Source: BOG-1155 sp963717985
GTDB lineage: Bacteria; Desulfobacterota; Syntrophorhabdia; Syntrophorhabdales; WCHB1-27
NCBI GenBank assembly: GCA_963717985.1
Contig: CAVQYC010000002.1
Location: 372,001 to 436,000 of the forward strand
Direction: 5' to 3'
Length of the DNA: 64,000 bases
In this document: positions 16,671 to 25,457 of the stretch, in pieces
Position numbering within the stretch: position 1 is the first letter of the stretch
How the letters are laid out: each line of letters starts with the position of its first letter
Program-made: the position numbers and the translations under genes
Notes under the pieces: generated by a model
What the model was told of the DNA's origin: nothing
The model's input: only the letters and a program-made list of their open reading frames with translations
Database searches by the model: none

Positions 16671-19289
16671 TCAACCGTCCACCTGCCCGCCATGCATCAC
16701 CTGGTCGAGCACCGAGCAAAGCTCCTCAATCTTATAAGGTTTCGCCACGTATCCCTGAAAGCCGTGTTCCTTGAAGTCGCGGAGCACCGAATTGTTGGAA
16801 TAGCCGCTTGAAATGACCGCCCTGACCCTCGGGTCTATGCTTTGAAGCTCTTTGATCAGCTCTTTGCCCCCCATGCCGTCGGGCACGGTGAGGTCGGCAA
16901 TCACCACGTCGAAGGGCCGGCCGGCGGATGCGGCCTCCTTGTATTGCTCGATTGCCTCAAGACCGTCACCGGCAAACCTGACATGATATCCCAGATGCAC
17001 GAGTATCTCGACCATCACGTCCCGCACGCCCCGGTCATCATCCATGAACAGGAGCCTGCCCTTCCTTCCTTCGCCTTCTTCGGTTGTTGGGACCGGTGTA
17101 GTCGTTGTCGCGGGCACGTTCTCCGGTAGAGACTCCCCTTCCATGTGCGCTGCAGGCAGGTAAATCCGGAACAGACTCCCCAATCCCTGCTCGGATTCAA
17201 CCGTGATCGAGCCGCCGTGGTCCTTGACGATAGAGTAACAGATACTCAGGCCGAGGCCGGTGCCTTTTTTGTTGCCCAGGTCCTTCTTGGTGAAGTAGGG
17301 ATCGAATATACGCTGGAGGTCGGGCCCTGCTATTCCCGGCCCGTCGTCCCGCAGGGATATGCACACGTAGCTTCCCGGTTTCAGTGCGAGGGGATTGGCC
17401 GGGCCGAGTGTCTCCTGCTCCACCTCCACCGCGAGCACACCCTTGTTGCCCGTAGCCTCGTCCGCGTTTTTGACGATCCTCTGTATGACCTGGCGCATCT
17501 GCCCTTCATCCACCTTGAGGAGAGGGAGGTCTTCCGGGAACGAAAAAGATACCTTCACGTCCGATCCGTTGAGGCAGGATCTGACGGAATTCTCTATCAG
17601 TTCCGCCGCCGCCATTGTGCGCCGCAATGGTTCGCCGCCCCGCGCGAAGGCGAGCAGTTGATAGGTAAGCTCTTTTCCGCGCATACACGCCTTCTCGGCT
17701 TCGATGAGCCGGTCGGACACCTTGTTGTCCTTTTCCTTGAGGAACATCTTTCCAAAGGAGATATTGCCCAGGATGACCGCAAGAAGGTTGTTGAAATCGT
17801 GGGCGATCCCACCTGCCAGGACGCCAAGGGATTCGAGCTTGCGCGCTTGTAGAACCTCTTCCTCCATCCGCTTTTCCACCGAAATATCACGGAAAACGAT
17901 GACGGTTCCCAGGATGCCTCCCCCCTTGTCCCTGATAGGCGAGCTCATCTCCGCGATGGTCCTCGACGTGCCGTCCCTCGCGAGAAGGAGTATTTGGCTC
18001 AAGCCGGGCTCCGGCGCCTGTTGCGCGGCAGCGGACACGTCTTCGGTCTCCCCCTGGTTGCCGGGCGCTTCGGTCACTACACGGAAGACTTGTGAAAGAT
18101 GCTGTCCCGCGGCCTCGTCCTGAAGCCAACCGGTCAATTTTTCCGCCGCGTTATTGATAAGGGCAATCCGCCCCTCGCTGTCGGCAGTGATGACGCCGTC
18201 GCCGATTGAGCGCAGGGTGACGTTGAGGCGCTCTTTCTCGGCGGCGAGTGCCTCTTCCGTGCGCTCGCGATCAGCAATTTCTTGTCGCAGCTCGGCGTTC
18301 GCCTGGTTCAGTTTTGCCTCGCTTACCTGTAAAAGGTCTTTTGATACCATGGTCGCCGCGAGCTTATCCACCATCCTGTTGAAGTCGTCGATGAGCGTAG
18401 CCACCTCGCCTGACCCGGACGGTTTTACCGGCGTCGAGAGGTCGCCCCGATTGACCCTCGCCGTGGCCTCCCTGAGCCGGCTTACTGCCCTCGACAGGTA
18501 AATCCCCATGACAAAAAAGGCGATGAGTGAAACGGCGAGTATGCCGACCCCCATTGAGATGAGGCCCGTGTGCCTGAACGATTCTATCACGGTCTTGGAG
18601 GCATGGATCAGAAATTGTTTCGTGTCTTTGTGATCTGCTTCAGCCTGTCTTACCGGGGTCAGAAAGTCATCCACATTGATGGTGGCGGCAACGCTCAGCC
18701 GGGCATGGTCAGCCGTAGTGTTGTGAAGGGGGATGATATAGATGAACCTCTTCATGATGTTCCCGTCCCCAGCCTTCAACTGGTAATATCCGTAAGCCGT
18801 CCCCGTCCCCCTCAGGCTTGTCTCCAGTATGTTCTGCAGCTCGGGCAGATGACGGAAGACGCTCGGGAGGTTCTTGTTCTCCAGGCGCAAGTCCCGGTGC
18901 AAGCGGATAATGGCGGTATCCGAGTCGAAGACGAACGTATAACCCGTCCGGCCCACTGTCTGGACCGCCACTTCTCTGAACCTCTCGTCCTTCTGAAGGT
19001 CTGCCGCGGTCATCCACGGCACCGTTTGAATGACCATGTCGAGCTGTTGAGCGATGTCGCTCACTTTGGCGAATACGGATGCCTCGCCCATTTCCCGCAG
19101 CATGACCTCACTCCGGCCCATATCCCGGTCGTACCCTTTTTCGATGATCCTCGTGATTTCCTTCTCGATGCGGCTGCCGTAGATGTCGATGAGGACGACA
19201 AAAATGATGATCGGAATAAGGCCTGCAATGAACGTGACGAGGAAGAGGCGGGTGCTGAATTTTTCGGGCAAAATGCTTGAAAGTCGCAT
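16671..19289 (-). CDS. Membrane-bound hybrid sensor histidine kinase (Cache-like sensor, HAMP, PAS, HisKA, HATPase, REC)
   Basis: 872 residues. One membrane helix near the N-terminus (FLVTFIAGLIPIIIFVVLI) and another about residues 240-262 frame an extracytoplasmic sensor of about 200 residues, probably a Cache-type domain. Then come HAMP, a coiled coil, a PAS domain (RSIGDGVITADSEGRI), the HisKA box (GIAHDFNNLLAVILG, His phospho-site), a HATPase domain with DDGPGI and KGTGLGLSI boxes, and a receiver whose Asp lies in DVVIADLTVPDG. The His-box form HDFNN is common in deltaproteobacterial hybrid kinases. It is divergent from another hybrid kinase at 19571. The signal is unknown, and no DNA-binding partner is adjacent. 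Confidence 0.93.
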   Translation of the reverse strand: MRLSSILPEKFSTRLFLVTFIAGLIPIIIFVVLIDIYGSRIEKEITRIIEKGYDRDMGRSEVMLREMGEASVFAKVSDIAQQLDMVIQTVPWMTAADLQKDERFREVAVQTVGRTGYTFVFDSDTAIIRLHRDLRLENKNLPSVFRHLPELQNILETSLRGTGTAYGYYQLKAGDGNIMKRFIYIIPLHNTTADHARLSVAATINVDDFLTPVRQAEADHKDTKQFLIHASKTVIESFRHTGLISMGVGILAVSLIAFFVMGIYLSRAVSRLREATARVNRGDLSTPVKPSGSGEVATLIDDFNRMVDKLAATMVSKDLLQVSEAKLNQANAELRQEIADRERTEEALAAEKERLNVTLRSIGDGVITADSEGRIALINNAAEKLTGWLQDEAAGQHLSQVFRVVTEAPGNQGETEDVSAAAQQAPEPGLSQILLLARDGTSRTIAEMSSPIRDKGGGILGTVIVFRDISVEKRMEEEVLQARKLESLGVLAGGIAHDFNNLLAVILGNISFGKMFLKEKDNKVSDRLIEAEKACMRGKELTYQLLAFARGGEPLRRTMAAAELIENSVRSCLNGSDVKVSFSFPEDLPLLKVDEGQMRQVIQRIVKNADEATGNKGVLAVEVEQETLGPANPLALKPGSYVCISLRDDGPGIAGPDLQRIFDPYFTKKDLGNKKGTGLGLSICYSIVKDHGGSITVESEQGLGSLFRIYLPAAHMEGESLPENVPATTTTPVPTTEEGEGRKGRLLFMDDDRGVRDVMVEILVHLGYHVRFAGDGLEAIEQYKEAASAGRPFDVVIADLTVPDGMGGKELIKELQSIDPRVRAVISSGYSNNSVLRDFKEHGFQGYVAKPYKIEELCSVLDQVMHGGQVDG

Positions 19290-19384
19290 AATTCTTTTAC
19301 ACCTCTCGAAAGCACAACAACCGGAGGCTTATAAGTATAGATACCATACTTGAAGCACTATGTGAATTACAATCGTTGGGGAGC

Positions 19385-19410
19385 AACTGCGCAATATTTT
19401 TTGCGCAGTT
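19385..19410. promoter_or_regulatory. Perfect palindrome between divergent kinase genes
   Basis: AACTGCGCAA (19385-19394) and TTGCGCAGTT (19401-19410) form a perfect 10-bp inverted repeat with a 6-nt AT-rich centre. It could be an operator for a dimeric regulator or a hairpin; a further GAGAACTGCAC follows. No protein can be assigned. Confidence 0.55.
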
Positions 19411-19570
19411 TTCGTGAGAACTGCACTATATTCTTGACCGGATGCCAAATATGTGCAAAAACATACTACAAGGTCAGGAGAGGCAGGACAAGAATGCCTC
19501 GCAGATGTTGCTGCTGTAGTGCTCGGCGTAGTGTTGAACGACTGGTGCAAGTCAAACTCGAGGCTGAAAT

Positions 19571-21229
19571 ATGGACGATTACAGCAGGACGAAAGCGGAG
19601 CTCACCGATGAACTGGTTCGTGCACGCCAGAAGATCGCCGCCATGGAACGTCAAACGGCACAGCTCGCCCCGGGGCCGGACGCAGTCGAGGGAGACGGAT
19701 CTGTGAGACGCATGCAGACCCTCCTTGAATACGAAAGCAAGTTCAGGTGCCTGACAGAGCAGTCTTTGGTGGGCGTCTTTCTGATCCGGGACGGCTTCTT
19801 TACCTACGCGAACTGCGAGCTGGCCGATATATTCGGCTACGCCATCGATGAGATTGTGGATAGGAAAAGGCCTGAGGACCTGGGTTTTCCCGAGAACTGG
19901 GGTTCGGTCGGAGACGATGCCGACAAATGGCTGCCCTGCGACGCCGCCTCAATGCAGTATGAGTTTCGGGGGAAGAGGAAGGACGGTCAGGCCGTCTACG
20001 TCGAGGTGCACACCGCGCCGACGATGGACCTGGGCGCTCCGGCTGTTCTTGGGCTCCTGCTTGATAAGACCGATCAGAAAAAGCTTGGGACGCAGCTCAT
20101 CCGGTCGGAGAGGATAAAGGCCATAGGAACACTGGCAGGAGGGATTGCCCACGATTTTAATAATCTCCTTATGGGTATACAGGGCCATACTTCTCTCATC
20201 CTGCACCGGCTGAACCCGGCCGATCCTATATACAACAAGCTGAAAGGGATAGAAGAACTGGTGAAAAGCGCGTCCGACCTGACCAGGAAGCTCCTCGGGT
20301 TTGCGAGCGGCGCCAAGTACGAGACCCGGACGCTGGATGTAAACGCGGTTATCAGAAGGACTTCAGAGATGTTCGGCCGCACCCGAAAGGAAATCGTCAT
20401 CAAATCACGCTACGAAGAGCCCCTGGCTGCCGTGGACGCGGACAACGGGCAGATCGAGCAGATGCTCCTCAACCTCTACTTGAACGCGTCGCAGGCCATG
20501 CCCGGAGGGGGGATGCTCTCTCTGACGACGGAAAATGTGATGCTCGATACGAGATTCGTGCGGCCTTACTCGTTGAAAGCGGGAGGATATGTGAAGATCT
20601 CCGTAGGGGACACGGGCGAGGGCATGGATGAAAAAACCAAAGAGAGGATTTTCGAGCCTTTTTTTACCACGAGGAAGGCGGGCAGAGGCTATGGTTTGGG
20701 GCTGGCTTCGGTCTACAACATAGTCAAAGCGCACGCCGGGCTAATCACTGTGCACAGCGAAAAGGGACGAGGGACCGTCTTTTGCATCTATCTGCCCGCA
20801 TCGAAAAAGACGGCGGAGAAGGTGAGCGACGCTCCAACAGAGCCCCGGCCGATGGAAAAGGGCGGGGAGACGATTCTCCTCGTGGACGATGAAGAGGCCG
20901 TCACCTCGGTGAGCAGGGACATGCTTGAGGTCCTCGGATATTCCGTGATGATTGCAAAGAGCGGGCAGGAAGCCATTGACATTTATGAAAAGCGCCATGA
21001 CACGATTGACCTCGTTATCCTTGACGTTGTCATGCCCGACATGGGCGGTGAAGAAACACTGGCGCGACTCAGAGGCATCAAGCCGTCGGTACTGGTTACG
21101 CTTTCGAGCGGCTACAGCCTTGACCGGCAGGTGACAAAGATTATGCAGCAGGGGTGCAAGAGCTTCATTCAGAAGCCTTTTACCATTAACGTGTTGTCGC
21201 AGAAGCTCAGGGAGGCCCTGGACTCCTAG
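19571..21229 (+). CDS. Cytoplasmic hybrid histidine kinase (PAS, HisKA, HATPase, REC)
   Basis: 552 residues with no membrane helix. A short coiled coil is followed by a PAS domain (about 60-175; LVGVFLIRDGFFTYANCELA), HisKA (GIAHDFNNLLMGIQGH), HATPase (DTGEGMDEKTKERIFEPFF, GYGLGLASVYNIV) and a C-terminal receiver (LLVDDEEAV; Asp in LVILDVVMPDMGG; Lys in FIQKPF). The ATG at 19571 has only a weak purine stretch upstream. It is divergent from the kinase at 16671 across a palindrome-bearing region. It is related to, but not a close copy of, the kinase at 48009. Partner and signal unknown. Confidence 0.9.
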   Translation: MDDYSRTKAELTDELVRARQKIAAMERQTAQLAPGPDAVEGDGSVRRMQTLLEYESKFRCLTEQSLVGVFLIRDGFFTYANCELADIFGYAIDEIVDRKRPEDLGFPENWGSVGDDADKWLPCDAASMQYEFRGKRKDGQAVYVEVHTAPTMDLGAPAVLGLLLDKTDQKKLGTQLIRSERIKAIGTLAGGIAHDFNNLLMGIQGHTSLILHRLNPADPIYNKLKGIEELVKSASDLTRKLLGFASGAKYETRTLDVNAVIRRTSEMFGRTRKEIVIKSRYEEPLAAVDADNGQIEQMLLNLYLNASQAMPGGGMLSLTTENVMLDTRFVRPYSLKAGGYVKISVGDTGEGMDEKTKERIFEPFFTTRKAGRGYGLGLASVYNIVKAHAGLITVHSEKGRGTVFCIYLPASKKTAEKVSDAPTEPRPMEKGGETILLVDDEEAVTSVSRDMLEVLGYSVMIAKSGQEAIDIYEKRHDTIDLVILDVVMPDMGGEETLARLRGIKPSVLVTLSSGYSLDRQVTKIMQQGCKSFIQKPFTINVLSQKLREALDS

Positions 21230-21288
21230 GGGAGGGCGGCGGCGTCTGAGGCGCATCTTTGGCGTTGCGCCGCGGTCCGTGACGCTCC

Positions 21289-21420
21289 GACGTTTGCCAC
21301 CCAGCAAAGCAATATGGAACTGGGTACCCGGCCTATGTACGCCTCCGCGCCTCGAACCTTGCGCGCCACCCGGGTACCCGGACGGCACATCGGCGGGTGC
21401 TGCATCCTCATACTTGCCGC
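21289..21420 (-). repeat. Dispersed structured intergenic repeat, copy 3
   Basis: Read on the minus strand it contains GGCAAGTATGAGGATGC and, further on, GGGTACCCAGTTCCATATTG followed by CTTTGCTGGGTGGCAAACGT. The same blocks occur at 30041-30175. The GATGAGGATGC-type block also links it to copies 1 and 2. It lies shortly after a kinase gene's stop codon. Confidence 0.6.
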
Positions 21421-21467
21421 TCACCACGTGCTTTAGAGCGACTCGGAAGATTAAGTGAGGATTCGTA

Positions 21468-21499
21468 AAGCCGTCACCCCGGCGAAAACCAGGGTTCAG
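21468..21499. repeat. REP-like palindrome, copy 1
   Basis: AGCCGTCACCCCGGCGAAAA then CCAGGGTTCAG. It matches, inverted, the element at 38440-38470 at all but about three positions. Such short palindromes are often mobilised by REP-associated tyrosine transposases, a remnant of which lies at 37.4 kb. Confidence 0.65.
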
Positions 21500-21514
21500 G
21501 TTTCGTAAGCGCGC

Positions 21515-23044
21515 TTACCGGTTCTTTGTAGCCCATCTGATGATCTCTTCTACCATGGCAGGGATGGTCGCCTTCGACGGCATGATTGCTACCTTTAATC
21601 CCTTCTTCTCCACCGCGTTTTTTGTGACAGGACCGATCACTGCGATGGTCACGTCTTTGAGGAAGACAGATCGCTCCTTTCCCAACATATCAAAGAAATT
21701 GTTAAAGGCGGCTCCACTCGTGAAAGTGGCGAGGGATATGCGGCCTTCGGACATGAAACGCTGCAGCCGCTTTCCATGTTTGTCCGGCCTCACCGCACGG
21801 TAGATTGTGGGCGTGTCGATGCTTCCTCCTAGTTGCCGCACCCTTTCCGGAAAGAGCTCCCGGCTGCCGGCCGCCCTCGGCAGCAGCAGGCTCAGCCCTG
21901 TCAGATTGCCTGCTGTACCGGAGCGCGCTATAAACGCATCGGTAAGCCCCTCGGCGCTGAATTCATCGGGAACCAGATCGACTCTCAACCCGAAGCTCGC
22001 GATCGCCTGCGCGGTTTTCGACCCGATTGCGCAGATCTTCATGCCTTTCAATTCCCTGACGTCCTGGCCCTTTTGCAGGAGCCTTTCCATAAAGTATTTG
22101 AAGGCGTTTGCGCTCGTGATGACGAGCCAGTTATAGGTGTGAAGCTGCCCGATCGCGCGGTCGGCCTCGTCAAAGCTTTCGGGCGGCATGATCCGCACGG
22201 TGGGGAACTCGAAGACCTCCGCCCCAAGCTCTTCGAGCGGCTCGTAGTCGGGCGTGTATTCCCTGGTAATTAGTACCCTGTGGCCGAAAAGCGGTTTCTC
22301 CTCGTACCATTTTAGGGCGTCTCGCAGCATGACCGCCTTTCCCACTATCATAATTGCGGGTGGATGGATATTGCTGTCCCTGGCGGTCTGCGCGATCTCG
22401 TGAAGCGGCGCGACTATCGTCCGTTGCTCCGGTCTTGTGCCCCAGCGGATGAGGGCGGCCGGCGTCGTAGAAGGCAGGCCGTGCTCGATCAGTTTGTGGG
22501 TGATGGCCTCTATGTTCTTCACCCCCATAAGAAAGACCAGCGTATCGCAGGCCTTGGCGAGGCCGGACCAGTACGTGCTGCTTTCGAGCTTCGAGGCCGC
22601 CTCGCTTCCCGTGATGACCGCGAAGGAAGAGGCGTAGTTGCGGTGGGTCAGGGGGATGCCGGCATAGGCGGGGACTGCTACGGCAGAGCTGACGCCCGGT
22701 ACCACCTCGAAGAGTATACCTTTCTGTGACAGCAGTTCCGCTTCCTCGCCGCCCCTGCCAAAGACAAACGGGTCGCCTCCCTTCAATCTGCAGATAAGCT
22801 TGCCGGCCCTAGCCCGCTCGACGAGAACCAGGTTTATCTCGTCCTGCGACATCTCGTGGTGTCCGCCCCTCTTTCCGGCGTAGACAAACTCGGCGTTGTC
22901 TCTTGCGTAATTGAGGATCTGGGGGTTGATGTGAAAATCATAGACGATCAGGTCTGCCTTTTGAAGGCACCGCAGGCCTTTCAGGGTGAGGAGCCCGACA
23001 TCTCCCGGACCCGCTCCCACAAGGTAGACTTTTCCTTCTTTCAT
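21515..23044 (-). CDS. cobA-hemD: Fused uroporphyrinogen-III C-methyltransferase / uroporphyrinogen-III synthase
   Basis: 509 residues, two enzymes in one chain. Residues 1-245 are the SAM-dependent methyltransferase: VYLVGAGPGDVGLLTLKGL, the RLKGGDPFVFGRGGEEAE motif, VPGVSSAVAVPAYAGIPLTHR and the MGVKN region. It methylates uroporphyrinogen III to precorrin-2. Residues 255-509 are uroporphyrinogen-III synthase (HemD), low in conservation but with LVITSANAFKYFMERL and the C-terminal TSGAAFNNF region. The fusion is common in Firmicutes and deltaproteobacteria. It directs tetrapyrroles to sirohaem and B12. It is the last gene of a minus-strand run, 51 bp after an ArsA-like ATPase. Confidence 0.95.
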   Translation of the reverse strand: MKEGKVYLVGAGPGDVGLLTLKGLRCLQKADLIVYDFHINPQILNYARDNAEFVYAGKRGGHHEMSQDEINLVLVERARAGKLICRLKGGDPFVFGRGGEEAELLSQKGILFEVVPGVSSAVAVPAYAGIPLTHRNYASSFAVITGSEAASKLESSTYWSGLAKACDTLVFLMGVKNIEAITHKLIEHGLPSTTPAALIRWGTRPEQRTIVAPLHEIAQTARDSNIHPPAIMIVGKAVMLRDALKWYEEKPLFGHRVLITREYTPDYEPLEELGAEVFEFPTVRIMPPESFDEADRAIGQLHTYNWLVITSANAFKYFMERLLQKGQDVRELKGMKICAIGSKTAQAIASFGLRVDLVPDEFSAEGLTDAFIARSGTAGNLTGLSLLLPRAAGSRELFPERVRQLGGSIDTPTIYRAVRPDKHGKRLQRFMSEGRISLATFTSGAAFNNFFDMLGKERSVFLKDVTIAVIGPVTKNAVEKKGLKVAIMPSKATIPAMVEEIIRWATKNR

Positions 23045-23095
23045 AGAAGCTCCACGCCAAATCTATCATAAGAGACCGTGAGATGTCCACGTGTG

Positions 23096-24094
23096 CTAGA
23101 CGAATAGGTACTTGCTCGTCCTTTCCAACATGGCCGCGCCCCTCACCTCCGTTTCGAAGAGGGGGGCGATGGCCCTCACCCTATCCCCGAAGACGTTCCA
23201 TATTTCGGCCATATGCTCGTCCTGCATGGCTATCCTGTTCCGCACGAACTCGACCGTTTTTCCATGCACCTGGTCTTTTTGTATCACGCCGTTGACGATC
23301 ACGCCGCCGACGGGTATGCCAAATTCGTAGAACCACTTTATGAACCTGGTGATCACCGCGATGGGTAGACTCTCCGGGAGGGTCACGAAAAAGAAGGCGG
23401 TGAGTGCCTTGTCCGTGAGGAGCGTTTGGGCGGACGCCATCCGGTCCTTGAAGCTGAGCAGGTAATCCATCAAGGGGTCTTTTTGGGTTTTCTTCGTAAA
23501 AGAGAGCACCTCTCGCAGCGACTTCGCCTCTTTCCTGCTCTTGAGCATTTTTTCCACCCAGAGGGAGTAGACCTTCGACATGCCGAGCAGTCGCCGCGCA
23601 TTGGCGGTCGGGGCAGTGTCGAACACGTAGAAATCGTACTCGTCCTTGAACATGAGGTCCATCATGTTTTCAAACATGGCAGATTCTTCGAAAGCCGGGT
23701 TCATGGTGGCCAACTCGATAAAATCTTCGGCCTTGGTGGTAATGTCCGCAAATTTGAGGAACCAGTTTATCTTTTCCCTGATCTCCTGTTTCGACCGTTC
23801 TATACTGTCCCGCGTATCGATCTCAAACGCATGGCACCGTTCCTCGTTGCAGACGACCACGGGTTTGCCGAACACGTCCTGTCCGAAGAGGTTCGACAGG
23901 CTATGCACGGGGTTGGTGGAGGCAAGGAGGGTCTTCTTCCCTTTTTTTGCGGACCAGAGGGCGGCAGCGCCTGCCATCACGGTCTTGCCCACGCCGCCCT
24001 TTCCTCCAAAGAAAATATACTTGAGCCCGGGGTTATCCTCCATGAATGTGCTCATGCTCACGCTGATGCTGTTGCTTATGCTGATTGCGTCCAC
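23096..24094 (-). CDS. ArsA/Get3-like ATPase with Asp-to-Asn change in switch I
   Basis: 332 residues. A deviant Walker A GGKGGVGKT carries the signature Lys (Lys32), followed by STNPVHSLSNLFGQ, FDTAPTANARRLL and FVTLPESLPIAV, the hallmarks of ArsA/Get3 anion-pump-type dimeric ATPases. In this family the switch I motif is normally STDPAHS, and the Asp positions the attacking water. Here it is Asn61. The DTAPTGH signature is also altered (DTAPTANA). The GTG start at 24094 is supported by GAGGAGG 7 bp upstream; the first residues form an odd Ser/Ile-rich stretch. It follows a sister ATPase by 27 bp, suggesting a paired or heterodimeric machine. Cargo unknown. Confidence 0.88.
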   Translation of the reverse strand: MDAISISNSISVSMSTFMEDNPGLKYIFFGGKGGVGKTVMAGAAALWSAKKGKKTLLASTNPVHSLSNLFGQDVFGKPVVVCNEERCHAFEIDTRDSIERSKQEIREKINWFLKFADITTKAEDFIELATMNPAFEESAMFENMMDLMFKDEYDFYVFDTAPTANARRLLGMSKVYSLWVEKMLKSRKEAKSLREVLSFTKKTQKDPLMDYLLSFKDRMASAQTLLTDKALTAFFFVTLPESLPIAVITRFIKWFYEFGIPVGGVIVNGVIQKDQVHGKTVEFVRNRIAMQDEHMAEIWNVFGDRVRAIAPLFETEVRGAAMLERTSKYLFV

Positions 24095-24121
24095 GTCTCG
24101 ACCTCCTCTTGCAAAAACCCT

Positions 24122-25090
24122 TTAGAACATTGCTGCCGCCAACTTTTCGATCATGGCAAGACCCGTCACGTCCCTCTCCATCTCGGGCACGGACGCAAGT
24201 ATCTGCCCGGAGAACGTCTCGTCGATCATCTTGAGGTAGTGTTCCTGCATGGAGAGCCTGTTCTTCAGGTACTCAGGGATATCCTGGTCTCTCAGCGAAT
24301 CGGAGAGCACGCGGTTGACGATGTAGCCGCTCAAGGGGACGTTGAACCGCGCGAAAAGCCGGGCTGCCTTCTCTGTATCGGAGATTACCATCTGCTCGGC
24401 AGTTATCACGAAGAAGAAGGCCGTCTTCTCCTTATCGGTGAGGATGCTGGAGGATTTATTGAGGCGGTCTTTTATATAAAGCAGCTCGTTGAGTATCGCA
24501 TCATCATCCATCTCCTTTTCGCGGCGCATTACGGCGGCAACCTGGTCATACTCCCGCATCTGCTGCCGGAGTCCGGTGATCTTGCCTATCCATGCATCAT
24601 ACACAGAGGCCATGCTCAAGTAATAGAGGGCATGGCCGAGGGGCGCCAGGTCGTAAATGTAATAATCGTAATCACCTTTGACGACGATATCGACCACCTC
24701 ATCGAAGATCGCGCTCTCCTCCATCGCCGGCTCCGCAGCGGCGGCCTGGATATAGCTCTCTATCTCCTCGGGGATCGCCTCCATGCCGTACATGTCGAGG
24801 ATCTTTTGCCGTATCTCTTGCTGGTACTCTCTTATCCGCCGGTGCGCATCGATTTCCTGGGCATAGAGATTGGGTATGATCTCGGTCGGTCCTTTGCCGA
24901 AAATATCTTTTTTGAAAATGTCGCTCAAGGAGGCCTGCGGGTCCACGGAGAAGACGAGGACCCGCTTCCCCTGCTTTGCCAGGTAGTACGCGGTCGCCGC
25001 TGAAAAGGTGGTCTTTCCGAGCCCGCCTTTCCCACCGAACATGATGTACCGTCTATCCGGATACTGTTCAAATATCTTTGCGAGAGAAAT
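24122..25090 (-). CDS. ArsA/Get3-like ATPase, probable ATT start codon
   Basis: 322 residues from the proposed start. Walker A GGKGGLGKTT, switch I FSVDPQASLSDIF with the catalytic Asp retained (Asp50), and YDLAPLGHALYYL in place of DTAPTGH. The first ATG in frame (25042) falls inside the first beta strand just before the P-loop and has no ribosome-binding site. Sixteen codons upstream an ATT at 25090 follows a perfect AGGAGG by 6 bp, and the added residues (ISLAKIFEQYPDRRYI) match the N-terminus of the sister protein. No ATG, GTG or TTG lies between the upstream in-frame stop and that ATG. Likely partner of the next gene, which has the hydrolysis Asp replaced. Confidence 0.85.
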   Translation of the reverse strand: MSLAKIFEQYPDRRYIMFGGKGGLGKTTFSAATAYYLAKQGKRVLVFSVDPQASLSDIFKKDIFGKGPTEIIPNLYAQEIDAHRRIREYQQEIRQKILDMYGMEAIPEEIESYIQAAAAEPAMEESAIFDEVVDIVVKGDYDYYIYDLAPLGHALYYLSMASVYDAWIGKITGLRQQMREYDQVAAVMRREKEMDDDAILNELLYIKDRLNKSSSILTDKEKTAFFFVITAEQMVISDTEKAARLFARFNVPLSGYIVNRVLSDSLRDQDIPEYLKNRLSMQEHYLKMIDETFSGQILASVPEMERDVTGLAMIEKLAAAMF

Positions 25091-25142
25091 AACGCACCTC
25101 CTGTAAACGCCCGCCCCGCCGCCCCGTCTCTTTTTGCGGAAT

Positions 25143-25412
25143 TTACGCCAGACCGTCCGTCAGGTCTTTTTCCCTCAACATCCTTCTCTTCCACGTGGCA
25201 ATCCGGGGAACCACATAGGGCAGGAGTCTTAAAGAATAGTAGGGCGGAAGGATGGGCACGCCGAGCATATCGCCCACGGTAATCAGGATGAAGAGGTGCT
25301 CCATGCTCGCCCTTGTTTTGAGCGCGGAGCGCGCGGAATCGTGGGCGACCGCGCCATACACGAAATCCTTTATCGATCTGAATATGCCGCCTTTCTTATC
25401 ATCATCGCCCAT
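25143..25412 (-). CDS. Small conserved-looking protein of unknown function (89 aa)
   Basis: Not recognised. The sequence begins charged (GDDDKKGG), has an amphipathic helix (FRSIKDFVYGAVAHDSARSA), one hydrophobic stretch (EHLFILITVGDMLGVPILPP), and a basic C-terminal segment (ATWKRRMLREKD). It may be a membrane-associated partner of the ArsA-like ATPases that follow 52 bp downstream, or belong to the CstA gene 45 bp upstream; its position between them is the only clue. Coding status is supported by operon spacing and the in-line orientation rather than by homology. Confidence 0.6.
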   Translation of the reverse strand: MGDDDKKGGIFRSIKDFVYGAVAHDSARSALKTRASMEHLFILITVGDMLGVPILPPYYSLRLLPYVVPRIATWKRRMLREKDLTDGLA

Positions 25413-25457
25413 ATGCTGACGTCTCCTTCAGCCGTCGATCTGCGGAAAAACCTCACC

